From positions 10,746,341 through 10,810,340 of the forward strand of contig NZ_KQ976354.1 of NCBI RefSeq assembly GCF_000346485.2: 64,000 bases of DNA, read 5' to 3'. Source of the DNA: Scytonema hofmannii PCC 7110. GTDB taxonomy: Bacteria; Cyanobacteriota; Cyanobacteriia; Cyanobacteriales; Nostocaceae. The notes under the pieces were generated by a model. The model was not told the origin of the DNA. It ran no database searches and saw nothing but the letters and a program-made list of their open reading frames with translations. A program made the translations under genes and the position numbers. Positions 52,709 to 61,773 of the stretch are shown piece after piece. Positions within the stretch are counted from its first letter, which is position 1. Each line of letters starts with the position of its first letter.

Positions 52709-55700
52709 ATGGATGTTGAAGCCATTGCAATTATTGGGCTCGGATGCCGTTTTCCGGGAGCAATAAATCCAGAGGAATTTTGGCATCTCATCTGTAATCA
52801 GGTTGACGCGATCGCCCCCATTCCTTCTGCTCGTCAAAATCTACATTCCTGCTTTATTCCCGATTCCACTTCACCGAACCCGCAACTTATCCAGGGTGGT
52901 TTTCTAGAGCAGATCGATCAGTTCGATCCGCAATTCTTTGGCATTGCCCCTCAAGAAGCTGCCAGCATCGATCCTCAACAACGGCTGCTACTGGAAGTCA
53001 CTTGGGAAGCTTTGGAAGATGCTGGGTTAGTCCCTCAAAAACTCTCAGGAAGCGCAACGGGAGTTTTTGTTGGTATTACCGGCTCCGATTACTACGAAAT
53101 GATGGCAACAGAGCGCACGACAAATGGCTATGCAGTTACTGGCAACCTTAGCAGTGTGACTGCCAACCGCATTTCCTACATATTTAACTTTACAGGACCG
53201 AGTTTGGCAATTAATACGGCTTGTTCCTCCTCTCTAGTGGCGGTTCATCTTGCAATTCAGAGTTTGTGTCGCAAAGAATCTAGTTTAGCAATAGCTGCAG
53301 GCGTGAATATCATGCTGTTACCTGAGAACACAGCAAGCCTGAGAAATGCAGGGATGATCTCGACGACAGGACGTTGCAGAGCATTTGATGGTCAAGCCGA
53401 TGGCTTTGTTCGTGGTGAGGGAGTTGGTGTTGTAGTGCTGAAACTGCTGTCTCAAGCATTGGCAGACTGTGACCCCATTTATGCGGTCATTCGAGGTAGT
53501 GCAGTCAACCAGGATGGACGCAGTAATGGGCTAGCTGCTCCGAATCTACAAGCACAAGAGGCATTATTACGACAAGCTTATCAATATGCTGAAATTTCAC
53601 CAAGTTCAGTACAGTATGTTGAGGCACAAGGGACTGGAAGTTTGTTGGGGGATGCGATCGAACTCAAAGCCCTAGCAACTGTTTTAGGAGAAAATCGCTT
53701 TTTTGGAGATAAATGTCGTGTTGGTTCCGTCAAAACTAATATCGGACACTTAGAGGCAGCCAGTGGAATTGCCGGATTGATTAAAGTAGCGTTGTCTCTC
53801 AAGTATGGACAGATCCCGCCTTCCTTGCATTTTCAGCAGCCAAATCCGAATGTGGCATTAGATAAACTGCCTCTGCAAGTGCAGCAAAACTTGGAGGCTT
53901 GCAAGAGCGATCGCCCTTACATCGCAGGCGTGAGTGCGTTCGGCTTTGGCGGCACAAACGCTCATATAGTGATGGAAGCTTCCCCCGATTTAGTTGTGGA
54001 GTCTTCTGGGATTGAACGTCCCTTACATGTGCTGACTCTATCTGCCAAAACTGAAACAGCATTGCGAGCGCTAGCCCACCGTTATCACGAGTTTTTAGTT
54101 AATCATCCTGATGAGTCAATTGCCGATGTTTGTTTTAGTGCCAATACTGGCAGAACTCACTTTAACCATCGGCTAGCCGTGACTGGTGACTCTACAGCAC
54201 AATTTGCAGAACGTTTGGAGGCGTTTGCTGTAACTGGGCAATCGGCTGAGTTGGTAAGTGGCTTGGTAAAGCCAAAGAAGTTTCCAAAAATCGGATTTTT
54301 ATTCACTGGCTTGATTTACGACAAACTAGAACTGGATCGTCAACTGTACGAAACCCAGCCTGTCTTTCGCCAAGTTATCGATCGCTGTAATGCGATCGCC
54401 GAGCCGTTACTCGGAAAGTCTCTTATCGACATTCTTTATATCTCCGCAGCTGAGGAAACTGCCACTGCCAGCGATAGGGTTGGTAACTCAACGGCAGTAT
54501 TTGCCCTGCAAATAGCGCTTTGCGAGTTGTGGAAATCTTGGGGGCTCGAACCGTCGGTTGTGATGGGAGTAAGCTTAGGAGAATGGCCTGCTGCCTGTAT
54601 TGCTGGTATTTTGAGTCTGGAAGATGCGCTCAAGCTCTTAATCTCCGCACAGCGGCAAGTCCAATCTCAAAGCCAGAAGGGGAAGGTAAGCTTCGTATTT
54701 GCAGATGAAGAGCGAGTGGCAGCTGCAATTCAACCCTACGCTGACAAAGTTGTTATTGGTATGTTCGCAAGACCACTGCTGATGATCTCTGGTGAGCAAC
54801 AGGCAGTTGATGCAGTTATAGCTGCCCTGAAAGCAAAAGGAATCAAGACGATTCAGCCGGATGTTTCATACCCCTCTCATTCTCCTCTGATGAAATTGCT
54901 GGAAGCAGATTTTGCTTTTGCTCTTTCTTCTCCCCAAATCCCGATAATTTCTGGTATCACAGGGCAACTGTCTCCTGATGCAATGACCAACATTGAGTAT
55001 TGGAAGACTATCCTCCAAGAACCCGTGAGGTTTTCAACAGCGATGCAAACCATGCATTCGCTTGGAGTCACGATATTTGTCGAGATCGGACCAAAGTCCA
55101 ATCTATTGTCAATGGGTATCCGTTGCCTGCCTAAAGGAGTTGGGGTTTGGCTGCCCAGTTTGCGTGCAGGGCAATCCAGCTGGAAGCAGTTGTTGTCCAG
55201 TTTGGCACAACTTTATATTTTAGGAGCACCTGTTAATTGGTCAGGATTTGAGCAGGGCGATCGCCGCGATCGTCTACGACTACCCACTTATCCTTTTGAA
55301 CGACAACACTATTGGTTCAGCAGTAGTCGTTCGTCTCCACATGGCGATCTATCCCCACTACCTCACCGCTCTTTGATTTCTAGCTTACTTGACCGGGGAG
55401 ATTCGGCGGAACAGATTGTTCAACTTCTTGCCCAAACCGAATCATTTTCACGAGAAGAAGTGCAACTCCTACCAAAACTTATCACCGCTTTAGTTCGACA
55501 TCACCAGGAAACTGCATTCTCAACCGATGAACATGAATCTTCTTTGACCAACCCAACCACAAATCTAGACTTACGCATCCCTGAAGTTATTGCCCCTGAA
55601 TTGACTATTCCGTTAAGGCGATGGCAACTTGCGGCATCTGTAAAAGAACAGCAGCAACTGCTTGAAGAATATTTGAAACAACAGATTGCTAAAGTGTTGG

Positions 55701-57349
55701 GATTGGCTCCATATCAATTAGATGTTGAACAACCGCTTAATACCTTGGGGTTGGACTCGTTGATGTTAATTCAACTGGTAAACCGCATTAAAACAGACTT
55801 TGCTTTAGAGTTGTCAATAGAGGCGTTATTTGAAGATATGACCTCGATCGATCTGGTTCAACAATTACAAACCCAGTTGGGCTTGTTTAAAAGTGAATCT
55901 GATGATGCTCCCATGATGGCTACGAGGACAGGGGCTGTTGCTTTGCCTTTGTCTTTTGCTCAGGAGTCATTTTGGTCGCAACTAAAACTTGACCCAAGTA
56001 ATCCCTTTGCCAATCTACCCTTCATCCTGCACTTTACCGGTGAACTCGACATTCCAGCTTTAGAACGCAGTCTCAATGAGTTGGTGCATCGTCACGCTGC
56101 TCTGAGAACCACTTTTGATATTGCCGCAGAGCAACCCACTCAAATCATTCATCCGACCATGAATCTGCCGTTGTCGGTAGTGGATTTGCGATCGCGAAGC
56201 GGGCGATCTGCGCCATCGCGTAGTGTGTCCGTTCCCGGAGTTCCGACAGTAGAAGGACAATCGCTCTGTGAACCAGAACAGCAAATAGCAGTGCAACAGC
56301 TATCTCAACAAGAAGCTCAGCAACCATTTGATATTGTCCGGGGACCACTGGTGCGAACCACACTGCTGAACCTCTCGGAAAATCAACACATTCTGCTGAT
56401 TACCAAGCACCACCTGATTACAGATGGCACCTCTATGGTTATCTTTCTTCAGGAACTCGCGTGCCTCTACCAAGCATTTTCCCAAGGTCAACCCTCGCCC
56501 CTTCTGGAATTACCGATGCAGTATGCAGACTTTATTGTTTGGCAGCGTCAGTGGCTGCAAAAAGAGGTGCTGACGACACTGCAAAGCTACTGGCAGCAAA
56601 AACTTGCACCACATCTGGTCGTTCCTGAAATCAAAACAGATCTGCCTCGTCCTGCTATACCAAGATTGAAAGCAGCAATTTACCCCTTCCAAATATCTGA
56701 AGCCTTATCAGCACAACTCAAAGCACTTAGCAAACAGGAAGGGTGTACTTTATTCATGCTTTTATTAGCAGCTTTACAGATATTAGTGCATCACTATACA
56801 GGTCAGCTGAACTTCTGTATTGGCACTACCGTTGCCAATCGCAATCGAGCGGAGTTTGAAGCCTTGATTGGTTGCTTTATTAACCAGATTCCCATAAAAG
56901 CGAATTTAGAAGACAATCCCACATTCCGGCAAGTGCTTTATCTTGTTCGCAAAACTACTTTAGAAGCACATAGTTACAGCGCTCTTCCCTTGAAACATAT
57001 TTTGGAAACTGTACCTGTGTCTAAAACAGATAATATTCACTCATCTCCTTTACCAGTGCTTCTACTTTTCCACAATGAAATTCCCTTACTGACTGAGAAT
57101 GTCAAACTCTGCGATCGTCTTTATGTTCGGGTAGAAAATAGAAAATTCAGGGGAGCAAGACGGGATCTAACTTTGCATATGGGAGAAAGTAAAAAAGGCA
57201 TTTGGGGCGAGATGGAATACGATGTCGATCTGTTTTTTGAAAGTACAATTAATACAATTTTAGAAGATTTTATGATTTTACTTCAAAACATTGCCATTAA
57301 TCCAGATATCCAGATTTCAGAGGTACTGAGAAAACTGAGAAAAATTTAG
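52709..57349 (+). CDS. polyketide synthase-condensation hybrid (KS-AT-ACP-C)
   Basis: The 1,546-residue megasynthase has four domains. The KS (about 1-430) has the nucleophile Cys172 (NTACSSSL) and His347 (NIGHLEA), but the HGTGT His is replaced by Gln307 (EAQGTGS). The AT (about 525-850) keeps Ser622 in GVSLGEWP and an HSPLM His, but lacks the GQGSQ motif (FTGLIYDK) and has YPSH at the specificity position. An ACP (about 980-1060) carries Ser1017 (LGLDSLM). The condensation domain (about 1070-1540) has an intact HHLITDG (1234-1240). There is no KR, DH or TE. The enzyme is therefore likely to pass an acyl group from an ACP to an amine through the C domain, with a possibly non-elongating KS. 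Following genes on the same strand code for FAAL-ACP and P450s. A repeat-derived insert lies in the C domain near residue 1165. Confidence 0.92.
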   Translation: MDVEAIAIIGLGCRFPGAINPEEFWHLICNQVDAIAPIPSARQNLHSCFIPDSTSPNPQLIQGGFLEQIDQFDPQFFGIAPQEAASIDPQQRLLLEVTWEALEDAGLVPQKLSGSATGVFVGITGSDYYEMMATERTTNGYAVTGNLSSVTANRISYIFNFTGPSLAINTACSSSLVAVHLAIQSLCRKESSLAIAAGVNIMLLPENTASLRNAGMISTTGRCRAFDGQADGFVRGEGVGVVVLKLLSQALADCDPIYAVIRGSAVNQDGRSNGLAAPNLQAQEALLRQAYQYAEISPSSVQYVEAQGTGSLLGDAIELKALATVLGENRFFGDKCRVGSVKTNIGHLEAASGIAGLIKVALSLKYGQIPPSLHFQQPNPNVALDKLPLQVQQNLEACKSDRPYIAGVSAFGFGGTNAHIVMEASPDLVVESSGIERPLHVLTLSAKTETALRALAHRYHEFLVNHPDESIADVCFSANTGRTHFNHRLAVTGDSTAQFAERLEAFAVTGQSAELVSGLVKPKKFPKIGFLFTGLIYDKLELDRQLYETQPVFRQVIDRCNAIAEPLLGKSLIDILYISAAEETATASDRVGNSTAVFALQIALCELWKSWGLEPSVVMGVSLGEWPAACIAGILSLEDALKLLISAQRQVQSQSQKGKVSFVFADEERVAAAIQPYADKVVIGMFARPLLMISGEQQAVDAVIAALKAKGIKTIQPDVSYPSHSPLMKLLEADFAFALSSPQIPIISGITGQLSPDAMTNIEYWKTILQEPVRFSTAMQTMHSLGVTIFVEIGPKSNLLSMGIRCLPKGVGVWLPSLRAGQSSWKQLLSSLAQLYILGAPVNWSGFEQGDRRDRLRLPTYPFERQHYWFSSSRSSPHGDLSPLPHRSLISSLLDRGDSAEQIVQLLAQTESFSREEVQLLPKLITALVRHHQETAFSTDEHESSLTNPTTNLDLRIPEVIAPELTIPLRRWQLAASVKEQQQLLEEYLKQQIAKVLGLAPYQLDVEQPLNTLGLDSLMLIQLVNRIKTDFALELSIEALFEDMTSIDLVQQLQTQLGLFKSESDDAPMMATRTGAVALPLSFAQESFWSQLKLDPSNPFANLPFILHFTGELDIPALERSLNELVHRHAALRTTFDIAAEQPTQIIHPTMNLPLSVVDLRSRSGRSAPSRSVSVPGVPTVEGQSLCEPEQQIAVQQLSQQEAQQPFDIVRGPLVRTTLLNLSENQHILLITKHHLITDGTSMVIFLQELACLYQAFSQGQPSPLLELPMQYADFIVWQRQWLQKEVLTTLQSYWQQKLAPHLVVPEIKTDLPRPAIPRLKAAIYPFQISEALSAQLKALSKQEGCTLFMLLLAALQILVHHYTGQLNFCIGTTVANRNRAEFEALIGCFINQIPIKANLEDNPTFRQVLYLVRKTTLEAHSYSALPLKHILETVPVSKTDNIHSSPLPVLLLFHNEIPLLTENVKLCDRLYVRVENRKFRGARRDLTLHMGESKKGIWGEMEYDVDLFFESTINTILEDFMILLQNIAINPDIQISEVLRKLRKI

Positions 57350-57370
57350 ACTTTACAGCTAAAACTGAGC

Positions 57371-58081
57371 TTGTATCGTCCTAAAACTCTAAAGCTTGAA
57401 AAGTCTGTTTCTCTAGATTTACGTCGCTGTAATATGCTTCAAAAAAAGCTTAATAAAGAAATTACTGCACAATTTGTGAAACTTTGTCGAAAAGAAAGAA
57501 CAACGGTGCAGGGTGCTTTATGTGCAGCAATGATGTTGGCAGTAGCTAGACAACTTCAAAATAGAAATAAAGCAAATTTGCACCTTAGTTGCCGCTCTTT
57601 TGTTGATTTGAGAAAGCACCTCGAACCAGAAGTTCATCGAGAAAACTTAGGGACATTAGCTTCAGCTATCACTACATTACATAATATAGATATAAACACA
57701 TCTTTCTGGAATTTAGCGCGAGATGTTAGAGAACAATTAAAAGTAGGGTTACGAAAAGAATATCTCTTTAGTATAGTATTGATGTCGAAGAAAATTTTTG
57801 AGTGGCTTATGTATTTATCAAAGAAACCAATCGTCACAGTAGGTGTTACTAATATTGGTCGAGTAGACATTTTCAGCGATTATGGCAGATTTAAACTTGA
57901 AGAGATTAGTTTTGTACCTGCACAGGTATTTTTCAGTGGTAATTTTAATACGGCTGTTACAACATTTGAAGACACAATGATTTTAAACTTTATGTTTGTT
58001 GAACCTTCTATTAGTAAGGAAACAATCGAAACTTTAGTTAAGGATACAATCGATTGTATTATTAATGCTTGTAACGCATAG
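57371..58081 (+). CDS. condensation-like acyltransferase C-terminal half
   Basis: The frame codes for the C-terminal half of a condensation/alcohol-acyltransferase-like fold (TTVQGALCAAMMLAVARQL, VGVTNIGRVDIFSDYG, TMILNFMFVEPS). The N-terminal half with HHxxxDG is absent, so it cannot act alone. It is in the same frame as the PKS and separated from it by a single TAG (57347-57349); no stop lies between that TAG and this frame. It may be read through, translated from ATG 57434, or be a remnant. A shorter copy of the same end lies at 52028-52276. Confidence 0.6.
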   Translation: MYRPKTLKLEKSVSLDLRRCNMLQKKLNKEITAQFVKLCRKERTTVQGALCAAMMLAVARQLQNRNKANLHLSCRSFVDLRKHLEPEVHRENLGTLASAITTLHNIDINTSFWNLARDVREQLKVGLRKEYLFSIVLMSKKIFEWLMYLSKKPIVTVGVTNIGRVDIFSDYGRFKLEEISFVPAQVFFSGNFNTAVTTFEDTMILNFMFVEPSISKETIETLVKDTIDCIINACNA

Positions 58082-58172
58082 AATATACTTGAGTTTACTA
58101 GTATAATCCATATTCTAACAGACCTAGAACACTTATACCAATTTAATGTGAAGCTGCACATTATTTTTACCC

Positions 58173-58222
58173 CGCCTAACCTCCCCGATACCTTGGGGAG
58201 GTGCTGCAGGAGGTGGGGTTCT
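58173..58222. repeat. CCCCGCCTAACCTCCCC hairpin repeat
   Basis: ACCTCCCC and GGGGAGGT pair inside a longer imperfect stem (CCCCGCCT/AGGTGGGG). It lies in the gap before the FAAL gene and could end or process the upstream transcript. Confidence 0.6.
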
Positions 58223-58289
58223 TTCTATGCATCTTCATATGAAAACGGTATTAGAGTAAATTTGCAACGAGTTCAAGTACAAAACAGTA

Positions 58290-60422
58290 ATGCAGCACGA
58301 TTTTTTTTCAGTACATTCTCCCCAAGAAGCGACTTCAGTTAACCTGTTACGTTATCGAACGCTACAACAACCAAACCAAGTACCATATACCTTTTTGGTA
58401 GATGGAGAAACAGAAGAAGTTAGTTTCACTTATGAAACATTAGACCGAAAAGCACGCGCCATTGCAGCATTACTTCAAAGTATGAAAGCTTTTGGAGAAA
58501 GAGTGCTACTTCTCTACCCACCTGGACTGGAATTCATTGCTGCTTTTTTTGCGAGTTTGTATGCAGGTGTGACTGCTGTACCTGTGTATCCACCACGAGG
58601 TAAACAGCGGATGACAAGGTTGCAAGCTATTGCACAAGATGCACAGGCAACTAAAGCACTCACCACTTCATCTGTAATTACTAATTTGGCACAAAGCTTT
58701 AAAGAAGAACCAGAATTAGCAGCTTTGCAATGTATAGCAACTGATGAAATTGCCATAGATTTGGCAGATGATTGGTTTTTTCCTGAGATTGCTAACAACT
58801 CACTGGCACTTCTCCAGTACACGTCTGGTACGACAGGAAACCCCAAAGGGGTGATGGTGAATCATGACAATTTACTGTATAATTCCGCTTTAATTTATCA
58901 ATCTTTTGAGCATACACCTGACAGTCGAGGTGTCATTTGGCTTCCTCCTTACCACGATATGGGGTTGATTGGCGGAGTGCTACAGCCTTTATATGGTGGT
59001 TTCTCGGTTACGCTGATGTCGCCAGAGTCTTTCCTACAAAAACCCTTTCGCTGGCTAAAAGCTATTTCGGACTATCAGGCGACTACCACCGGCGGACCCA
59101 ATTTTGCTTACGATCTATGTGTTGACAAGATTACGGACGAACAACGCAAACACCTCGATTTAAGTAGTTGGGAGGTTGCTTTCAATGGTGCTGAACCTGT
59201 ACGGGCAGAAACTATTGAGAGGTTTTCAGTAACCTTTGCAGATTGTGGCTTTAGAAGAAGTGCTTTTTACCCCTGCTATGGAATGGCAGAAACGACTTTG
59301 ATTGTGTCTGGGGGTTGGAAAAAAGATCCACCAGTGATTCGCTTTGTGAAAGAGCAAGCTTTTAAGCAGAATCTGATTGTGACTACGAACAGCGAGTCAG
59401 AAAATGCTAGGGCGATTGTTGGTGTTGGTCATAGTAGCTTAGACCAAAAAATTGTGATCGCCAACCCAGAATCATTAACTCGCTGTCTGGATGGACAAAT
59501 CGGAGAAATTTGGGTTGCAGGATCAAGTGTGGCTGGTGGCTACTGGAAGAAACCCGAAGAGACACAACAGATTTTCAATGCACAACTGCAAGACACACAA
59601 GAAGGGCCATTTTTACGCACTGGAGATTTAGGATTTTTGCTTGATGGCGAACTATTTATCACGGGTCGCCTCAAAGATATGATGATTATTCGAGGGCAAA
59701 ATCATTATCCCCAGGATATTGAATTGACAGTTCAGAATAGTCATCCAGCGCTACGACCGAATTGTGGGGCAGCATTTTCTGTAGAGGTAGAAGGTGTTGA
59801 GCAGTTAGTTATTACTCAAGAGGTAGAGCGTACTTACTTACGTCAGTTGGATGTAGATGAAGTCGTTAAAGCCATTCGGCAGGCAGTGTCAGAGCAGCAC
59901 CAGTTACAAGTTTATGCCATTGTGCTACTGAAGACAGCGAGCATTCCGAAAACTTCTAGTGGTAAAATTCAGCGTCACGCTTGTCGAGTTGGGTTTCTAG
60001 ATGGAAGTTTGGATGTTGTCGGAGATTGGACAGCGAATCTTGAACAAACAGACTTACTGCAACTTCAAGCAGAAGTAAAAGACTTTTGGGAACAAGCGCA
60101 TTCTTCAGATGTTAATAAATCTGAGGTTGAGCAGAAATCGTTAAAGCCAACTTTTACAGAAAAAGAGATCCAAACCTGGTTGATTTCTCATCTTGCCTTG
60201 TACCTGAACATACCTCCTGATGAAATAGACATTCAAGAACCTTTTACTGCATATGGTTTAGATTCAGCAGTGGCAGTCAGCATGACAGGTGAATTAGGTC
60301 AATGGATTGGCTGTGAACTTGCAATTATTCTTTTCTGGGAATACCCTAGCATCGAAATACTAGCGCAGTATTTAGCAGAGGAATATAATTCATTGCCATC
60401 AATCCAATCTAATGTCAGTTAG
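58290..60422 (+). CDS. fatty acyl-AMP ligase fused to an acyl carrier protein
   Basis: The 710-residue protein starts with an adenylation domain of the FAAL class: YTSGTTGNPKGVMV near 177, LPPYHDMGLIGG near 220, FYPCYGMAETTL near 330 and the hinge TGRLKDMMIIRGQNHYPQD near 465. The last is typical of FAALs, which pass fatty acids to an ACP and not to CoA. The C-terminal ACP (about 625-700) has the phosphopantetheine Ser659 in YGLDSAVAV. It should activate a free fatty acid with ATP and load it on its own ACP to feed the PKS or the P450s. The P450 gene starts 34 bp after its stop, so an operon is likely. Confidence 0.93.
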   Translation: MQHDFFSVHSPQEATSVNLLRYRTLQQPNQVPYTFLVDGETEEVSFTYETLDRKARAIAALLQSMKAFGERVLLLYPPGLEFIAAFFASLYAGVTAVPVYPPRGKQRMTRLQAIAQDAQATKALTTSSVITNLAQSFKEEPELAALQCIATDEIAIDLADDWFFPEIANNSLALLQYTSGTTGNPKGVMVNHDNLLYNSALIYQSFEHTPDSRGVIWLPPYHDMGLIGGVLQPLYGGFSVTLMSPESFLQKPFRWLKAISDYQATTTGGPNFAYDLCVDKITDEQRKHLDLSSWEVAFNGAEPVRAETIERFSVTFADCGFRRSAFYPCYGMAETTLIVSGGWKKDPPVIRFVKEQAFKQNLIVTTNSESENARAIVGVGHSSLDQKIVIANPESLTRCLDGQIGEIWVAGSSVAGGYWKKPEETQQIFNAQLQDTQEGPFLRTGDLGFLLDGELFITGRLKDMMIIRGQNHYPQDIELTVQNSHPALRPNCGAAFSVEVEGVEQLVITQEVERTYLRQLDVDEVVKAIRQAVSEQHQLQVYAIVLLKTASIPKTSSGKIQRHACRVGFLDGSLDVVGDWTANLEQTDLLQLQAEVKDFWEQAHSSDVNKSEVEQKSLKPTFTEKEIQTWLISHLALYLNIPPDEIDIQEPFTAYGLDSAVAVSMTGELGQWIGCELAIILFWEYPSIEILAQYLAEEYNSLPSIQSNVS

Positions 60423-60456
60423 TGTTTGAAACCAATGAAATTGCCGAAACATAAAT

Positions 60457-61719
60457 ATGAACAAAAAAGCACTTAGTACTACAAATACCAAAAAAAAAGA
60501 GTCAGCAAAAGCATTCAAATTCAATCTTTTTGACCCTAAGTTTAACGCTAATCCTTATCCAACTTACCATCGCATCCGAGAAGAAGATCCGGTACATAGA
60601 TACTTTGTTGGAGGTGATTGGATCGTTACCCGCTATGCCGATGTCAAAGCAGTTTTAAAAAGTGGTTGTGTTCGTACTGATGATAGACCAAAATCAATAC
60701 AAGAAAGAAACAAATATCTCCAAGACAAGGAAAAGAATCTAAATACTCTTGCTTATACCACCAGCCGATTTTTATTTTATATGAATCCACCAGACCATAC
60801 TAGATTACGTGCATTGGTGGGCAAAGGTTTTTCTCCTGTAGTTGTTGAGCGTATGCGTCCCCATATTCAGGAAATTGTGGATGAATTGCTTGACAAAGTT
60901 CGACATAAGGGGAGTATGGACATTGTTGCCGATCTTGCCAGTCCACTGTCTGTTAGTGTAATTAGTAAGCTGTTGGGAATACCAAAAGAAGCTCAACAGC
61001 AGCTTCATCAGTGGGCTAATGTTTTGTCCCGTATTTTAGATCCACTGGTGTCACTAGAAGAATATCAAGCGATGAATAAAGCTACAGAAGAGATTCAGGA
61101 ATATTTACGTACTCTGATTGCCGAACGAGAAAAAACACCACAAGAAGATTTGATTAGTAATTTGATTGCAGCTCAAGAGCAAAACGATCGGTTAAGTCAA
61201 AAGGAAATATTAGCAGTTTGCACATTGTTATTCGCCGCTGGTGAAGAAACTACAGGTAATACAATAGGCAATGGAATGCTAGCATTGCTACAACACCCTC
61301 ACCAAATGGAACAGATCAAAAGAGAACCGACAATGATTCAAAGTGCTGTAGAAGAATTAATTCGCTACGATAGTGCAGTTCAGATGTTAACCCGTATTGC
61401 TACTGATAATTTAGAAATAGGCAACCAAACAATTAAAGCAGGCGAAAAGATAGTTCTTTGCTTAGGAGCAGCTAATCGAGATCCAGCGCAGTTTCCCGAA
61501 CCCGATCAATTAAATATTCATCGGAACCCGAATCACCACGTTGCTTTTGCTGATAGTATTCATTATTGCTTGGGAGCTGCACTAGCGCGGGTGGAGACTC
61601 AACTTGCTATTAACACATTGATGCAACAATTTCCTGATTTAAAGTTAGCTTCAAACCAACTGGAGTGGCGTCATAGCATCGTCTTGCGTGGCTTAAAAGC
61701 TCTACCTATAAGTTTTTAA
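60457..61719 (+). CDS. cytochrome P450, copy 1
   Basis: The 420-residue soluble P450 has the I-helix oxygen motif LLFAAGEETTGN near 260, the ExxR pair (EELIRYDS near 300) and the haem Cys371 in FADSIHYCLGAALA. The usual loop is FGxGxHxCxG; here both Gly residues before the Cys are replaced by Ala and Ser, while His, Cys and the last Gly remain. In FAAL clusters P450s often oxidise the ACP-bound fatty chain; that is likely here. Ferredoxin partner genes are not seen nearby. It is followed by a near-identical copy. Confidence 0.93.
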   Translation: MNKKALSTTNTKKKESAKAFKFNLFDPKFNANPYPTYHRIREEDPVHRYFVGGDWIVTRYADVKAVLKSGCVRTDDRPKSIQERNKYLQDKEKNLNTLAYTTSRFLFYMNPPDHTRLRALVGKGFSPVVVERMRPHIQEIVDELLDKVRHKGSMDIVADLASPLSVSVISKLLGIPKEAQQQLHQWANVLSRILDPLVSLEEYQAMNKATEEIQEYLRTLIAEREKTPQEDLISNLIAAQEQNDRLSQKEILAVCTLLFAAGEETTGNTIGNGMLALLQHPHQMEQIKREPTMIQSAVEELIRYDSAVQMLTRIATDNLEIGNQTIKAGEKIVLCLGAANRDPAQFPEPDQLNIHRNPNHHVAFADSIHYCLGAALARVETQLAINTLMQQFPDLKLASNQLEWRHSIVLRGLKALPISF

Positions 61720-61773
61720 AATTCATCTTTCTCAAGTAGTGTTTGAAACCAATGAAATTGCCGAAACATAAAT

